This document shows positions 61,268 through 64,000 of a DNA stretch of 64,000 bases, piece after piece. The notes beneath the pieces are model-generated. The model worked only from the letters and a program-made list of their open reading frames with translations, ran no database searches and was not told the origin of the DNA. A program made the translations under genes and the position numbers. How positions within the stretch are numbered: the first letter of the stretch is position 1; each line of letters begins with the position of its first letter. The stretch is from Vibrio sp. NTOU-M3 (GTDB lineage Bacteria > Pseudomonadota > Gammaproteobacteria > Enterobacterales > Vibrionaceae): positions 1,054,001-1,118,000 of the forward strand of contig NZ_CP162101.1 of the NCBI RefSeq assembly GCF_040869035.1, written 5' to 3'.

Positions 61268-62808
61268 ACCACATCAATCTAATGAGCGTTGACCTAGATG
61301 ACAGAGCCTTTGTGATGCAAAGGCTTTCTCGATTTTCAACAGATGTTCAGCGGCTACTACTCAATGAATATCTAAGTCTTTCCTCGAAGTTTGAACGCAA
61401 TAGCTACTTACGGGTAATGACTGAGCAGTTAGCCAGCCGACTTGCCATTCCGTTTTCTAAGCTTGAACTCAATGTGTCTGAAGATGAGCTCAGAGCGAAA
61501 TCCAAGCATTTAGCTCAATCAGTCCTTGCACTACGCCGTCACTATCAAAGTGATGAACAAGCCCTTGATACCATACGTGCCTTCGTTCGCCAGCATGGAT
61601 GTAAGGCCTATGAAGGGCAGTACACACTCTTGGGTGAGCTAGGACGCTACAGTGACCCAAAATGGTGGCTAAGGAAGCTCAGAGTGGCATTAAGGCGTAA
61701 TATTGAAATAGTGATGCATCATTTGAATCGCATTAACAAGCAACGCAGTCTTTATTGCTCAAAACCAACACTGATTGCCCGAATAAAGCAACGAGCTTAC
61801 CAGCGTGCTTATTTGGAAAGTACCATCGCAACTAACGAACTGGGGCAGCGTTTTTCCTTACTGGAGCTTTCACGAAAAGGTGTGTCTGACCCTAAAATAC
61901 GCAAAGGGGAGCTCATGATGCGAGCTCGAGGTTTTGAAGAGCTGGCAAAAGAGCTGAATCATGTAGCAACGTTTCTCACCATTACCTGTCCGTCGAAGTA
62001 TCACCGCAGCTATTCAACTTCGGGTCACGCCAACCCTAAGTGGGGTGGTTATAGCCCGTCAGACGGGCAATGGTACCTGAATAATATTTGGCAGCTGATG
62101 CGTTCTAAGTTGAACCGACTGAATGTTCGATTCTATGGTTTCCGTGTAGCAGAGCCGCAACATGATGGCACCCCACATTGGCATTTATTGTTGTTTGTCG
62201 ACCGTCATCACCACAAAACCATGGTGACTGTTATGCGTGACTACGCCATGCGAGAAGACCGAGAAGAAAAAGGAGCCGCAGAGCACCGTTTCACTGAGGT
62301 GAAAATTGATGCTTCGAAAGGGTCAGCGACGGGTTACATTGCGAAATACATTTCAAAGAACATTGATGGAAGCGACCTCGACGCAGGTGTGTATGGTGAG
62401 GACCCAAAAGATGCGGCAGCGAGAGTTGATGCTTGGGCCTCATGCTGGGGTATCCGTCAGTTTCAGCAACTTGGTGGTTGTTCGGTGACAGTGTGGCGGG
62501 AATTGAGACGGCTTAAAGGTGAATTAGGGCTGTCCAAACAACAGCAATCGGTGGTGGATGCAGCAGATAAAGGAGATTGGAAGACGTTTACTCAGTTGAT
62601 GGGCGGCGTGTTCTCTCTGCGCAAAGCGCAATTGTTTAAGCCGTACTATGAACTTACTATTGATAAGGAGACGGGCGTCATTAAAACCAGCATGTATTGC
62701 AGCGAGGAATGGGTCAGGTCATTAAAAGGGGTGGTCAGTCGGGGACAGGAAATTATCACAAGAGTTATGCAATGGCGTATAGCTTCCAACACATGCTTAA
62801 TGTTTTAA
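61264..62808 (+). CDS. HUH-type replication initiation protein (phage GPA-like)
   Basis: 514 residues. HUH endonuclease of the P2 gpA type: FLTITCPSKYH, then TPHWHLLLFVD (the His-x-His metal motif), and GYIAKYISKNID (catalytic Tyr with Lys). It would nick the element's origin for rolling-circle replication. P2-type proteins are longer (over 700), and this one ends abruptly at the attC-like border (ASNTCLMF), so it may be cut short by the junction. The TGA of the preceding gene overlaps its ATG. Confidence 0.85.
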   Translation: MNHINLMSVDLDDRAFVMQRLSRFSTDVQRLLLNEYLSLSSKFERNSYLRVMTEQLASRLAIPFSKLELNVSEDELRAKSKHLAQSVLALRRHYQSDEQALDTIRAFVRQHGCKAYEGQYTLLGELGRYSDPKWWLRKLRVALRRNIEIVMHHLNRINKQRSLYCSKPTLIARIKQRAYQRAYLESTIATNELGQRFSLLELSRKGVSDPKIRKGELMMRARGFEELAKELNHVATFLTITCPSKYHRSYSTSGHANPKWGGYSPSDGQWYLNNIWQLMRSKLNRLNVRFYGFRVAEPQHDGTPHWHLLLFVDRHHHKTMVTVMRDYAMREDREEKGAAEHRFTEVKIDASKGSATGYIAKYISKNIDGSDLDAGVYGEDPKDAAARVDAWASCWGIRQFQQLGGCSVTVWRELRRLKGELGLSKQQQSVVDAADKGDWKTFTQLMGGVFSLRKAQLFKPYYELTIDKETGVIKTSMYCSEEWVRSLKGVVSRGQEIITRVMQWRIASNTCLMF

Positions 62809-62880
62809 CTTGGTGATTTGAGGTTTGATATTAGCTTAAGTGTTTAGGACATAATGAGTAAGGTTTTGTCGGTGTTCACG
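62809..62880 (+). repeat. Degenerate attC-like sequence right of the element
   Basis: CTTGGTGATTTGAGGTTTGAT ... GCTTAAGTGTTTAGGACATAATG ... GTCGGTGTTCAC follows the order of type 2 attC sequence with many changes. It lacks intact cores. It suggests that the integron array once continued past the element. Confidence 0.45.
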
Positions 62881-62885
62881 TCTAA

Positions 62886-62913
62886 AACGGGAACCTTATA
62901 CAGGCTCCCGTTG
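62886..62913 (-). terminator. Terminator of the YfcC-family gene
   Basis: Stem ACGGGA / TCCCGT with an imperfect loop, followed by TTTTAG on the minus strand, 33 bases after the stop of the transporter gene. Confidence 0.6.
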
Positions 62914-62945
62914 TCCTCTAATCATTAGGAAAACTGCCTATGATG

Positions 62946-64000
62946 TTAATTAAATACAACTCCTAGGCTTAACAATATCATCACCATAATGGTTAATATC
63001 GCTAATAACGGACCGATAAACTTCAGCCACGAAGGATATGCTACTCGTCCTATAGCTAAGCCGCCCATGACTACGCCAGATGTTGGAGTGACGAGGTTCG
63101 GTAGTCCTGATGCTGATTGGTAAGCGGTTACAACTAGCTCACGACTCACGCCAGAAAAATCAGCCAACGGTGCTAAAATGGGCATCGATAATACTGCTAA
63201 GCCAGATGATGACGGAACAACTAAGCACAAGACCGCTTCGATCCAATAGATGGCGTTGATAAATGCTACTTCGTGCAGTCCACCAAGTAAACTTTCAGCG
63301 TAGTTCAAAATTGTGTGAGTGATGTTCCCATTGTCCATGACTACAACGAGACCGCGAGCAATTGCGATGATTAATGCTACGCCCAGTAAATCACGAGCAC
63401 CGTTTACGAAACTATCGGTGATTTCTGCTTCTGACATACGAGCGACTATACCGACGACAATACTTGAACCTATAAACAATGCAGACAACTCAGCCATCCA
63501 CCAGCCTGCAATAGATACGCCCCACATCATAATCACAAATGTAATGCCAAAAATAGCTAAGACAGCTTTACGTGTAGCGGTGAACTCAGGTGTTTGTTGT
63601 TTACCGTGCAAAAAGTGATTGATATTTGACTCCCGCTGGTGGGCAACGATAGACAGTTCTGGGTTACGTTTTACTTTTTCAGCGTAACGCATTACATAGG
63701 CCACACATGCTATCCAACCAAGCACCAAAATGGTCGCACGTAGTGCAAAGCCTTCCATAAAATTGATTTCAGCTGCATTGGAAGCAATTACTGTTGCAAA
63801 TGGATTTATTGTTGAACCTAAGCAACCAATACCTGCGCCAATCATAATTATAGCAACGCCAACGATACTGTCGTAACCTGCGGCGATCATGACCGGAATT
63901 AAAAGAGCATAAAAAGGGATTGTTTCTTCCGCCATGCCATATACAGTGCCGCCAAGAGCAAACAGCCCCATCAAAATCGGAATCATCCATTTCTCACGTC
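62946..64000 (-). CDS. YfcC-family (C4-dicarboxylate-like) transporter, 5' end outside the window
   Basis: At least 351 residues; the frame continues without a start at the window edge (REKW just before MIPILMGLFALGGTVYGMAEE). About ten hydrophobic helices. Family marks include GLFALGGTVYGMAEETIPFYALLIPVMIAAGYDSIVGVAIIMIG and PSSSGLAVLSMPILAPLADF and GLPNLVTPTSGVVMGG, as in YfcC/DcuC-like carriers. It probably moves dicarboxylates or amino acids across the inner membrane; the substrate is unknown. It marks the end of the mobile region. Confidence 0.9.
   Translation of the reverse strand, partial: REKWMIPILMGLFALGGTVYGMAEETIPFYALLIPVMIAAGYDSIVGVAIIMIGAGIGCLGSTINPFATVIASNAAEINFMEGFALRATILVLGWIACVAYVMRYAEKVKRNPELSIVAHQRESNINHFLHGKQQTPEFTATRKAVLAIFGITFVIMMWGVSIAGWWMAELSALFIGSSIVVGIVARMSEAEITDSFVNGARDLLGVALIIAIARGLVVVMDNGNITHTILNYAESLLGGLHEVAFINAIYWIEAVLCLVVPSSSGLAVLSMPILAPLADFSGVSRELVVTAYQSASGLPNLVTPTSGVVMGGLAIGRVAYPSWLKFIGPLLAILTIMVMILLSLGVVFN

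Larger units (their letters stand above)
59133..62808 (+). mobile_element. Small integrative element next to the array end
   Basis: It holds a tyrosine recombinase, an AlpA-like regulator, a small wHTH-like gene and an HUH replication protein, all on the plus strand, the last three overlapping. The left border is the truncated attC; the right border runs into a degenerate attC-like sequence. CTTAATG occurs at both borders (59125-59131 and 62796-62802) and might be part of the attachment core, but seven bases can be chance. The set resembles satellite or integrative-plasmid modules. Limits inferred. Confidence 0.65.

Noticed and set aside
59125..62802. CTTAATG as proven attachment core of the element
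   Set aside because: Only seven bases, and joining the two sides does not rebuild a complete attC; kept only as a note.

Overview
The window looks like a Vibrio chromosome, probably of the Harveyi/Parahaemolyticus group. The reasons are the gcvT / glyA / gcvH / gcvP cluster with a divergent XRE regulator, two S1 proteases with GlyGly-CTERM tails, the thrS-infC-rpmI-rplT operon, and directly after rplT a divergent IntIA-type integron integrase followed by a very long array of uniformly oriented gene cassettes. I cannot name the species from sequence alone.

Layout. 1-2160: a decayed fragment of gcvP, then DUF3087, DUF5062 and YcxB-like genes. 2184-9251: glycine cleavage region; glyA-gcvH-gcvP on the minus strand, an XRE-cupin regulator and gcvT on the plus strand. 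A GGAAAC/GTTTCC motif lies at both promoters and a perfect PurR-like palindrome lies before gcvT. 9356-14867: two S1 proteases, a VpsT/CsgD-like regulator, the NAD genes nadE and a nadD-like gene, a small exported protein and an orphan PAAR protein. 15100-18277: thrS, infC (ATT start), rpmI, rplT. 18334-19510: integrase gene, LexA-like box and attI region.

19511-59132 is a chromosomal integron (superintegron) array. I delimit 59 cassettes, all in the same orientation. Boundaries were set by the G^TTRRRY core and checked by the fact that the first bases of each cassette are complementary to the bases just before its own attC. Cassettes are mostly single-gene: small enzymes (GNAT, tautomerase, PaiB, RidA, NTF2-like, GST, maltose-type acetyltransferase, methyltransferase), small exported or membrane proteins, and many unknowns. 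A run at 38830-45587 is rich in nuclease-like proteins (605-aa nuclease-like protein, SRA-HNH, HEPN, GIY-YIG) and is the best candidate for phage-defence genes. Twelve cassettes have no convincing gene; ten of them belong to related families that share structured elements and may encode RNAs. One cassette is present twice and appears identical (17 and 22).

59133-62808: a small integrative element (tyrosine recombinase, AlpA-like regulator, small wHTH-like protein, HUH replication protein) sits against the truncated last attC, and a degenerate attC-like sequence follows its other end. 62946-64000: a YfcC-family transporter gene on the minus strand, running off the window.
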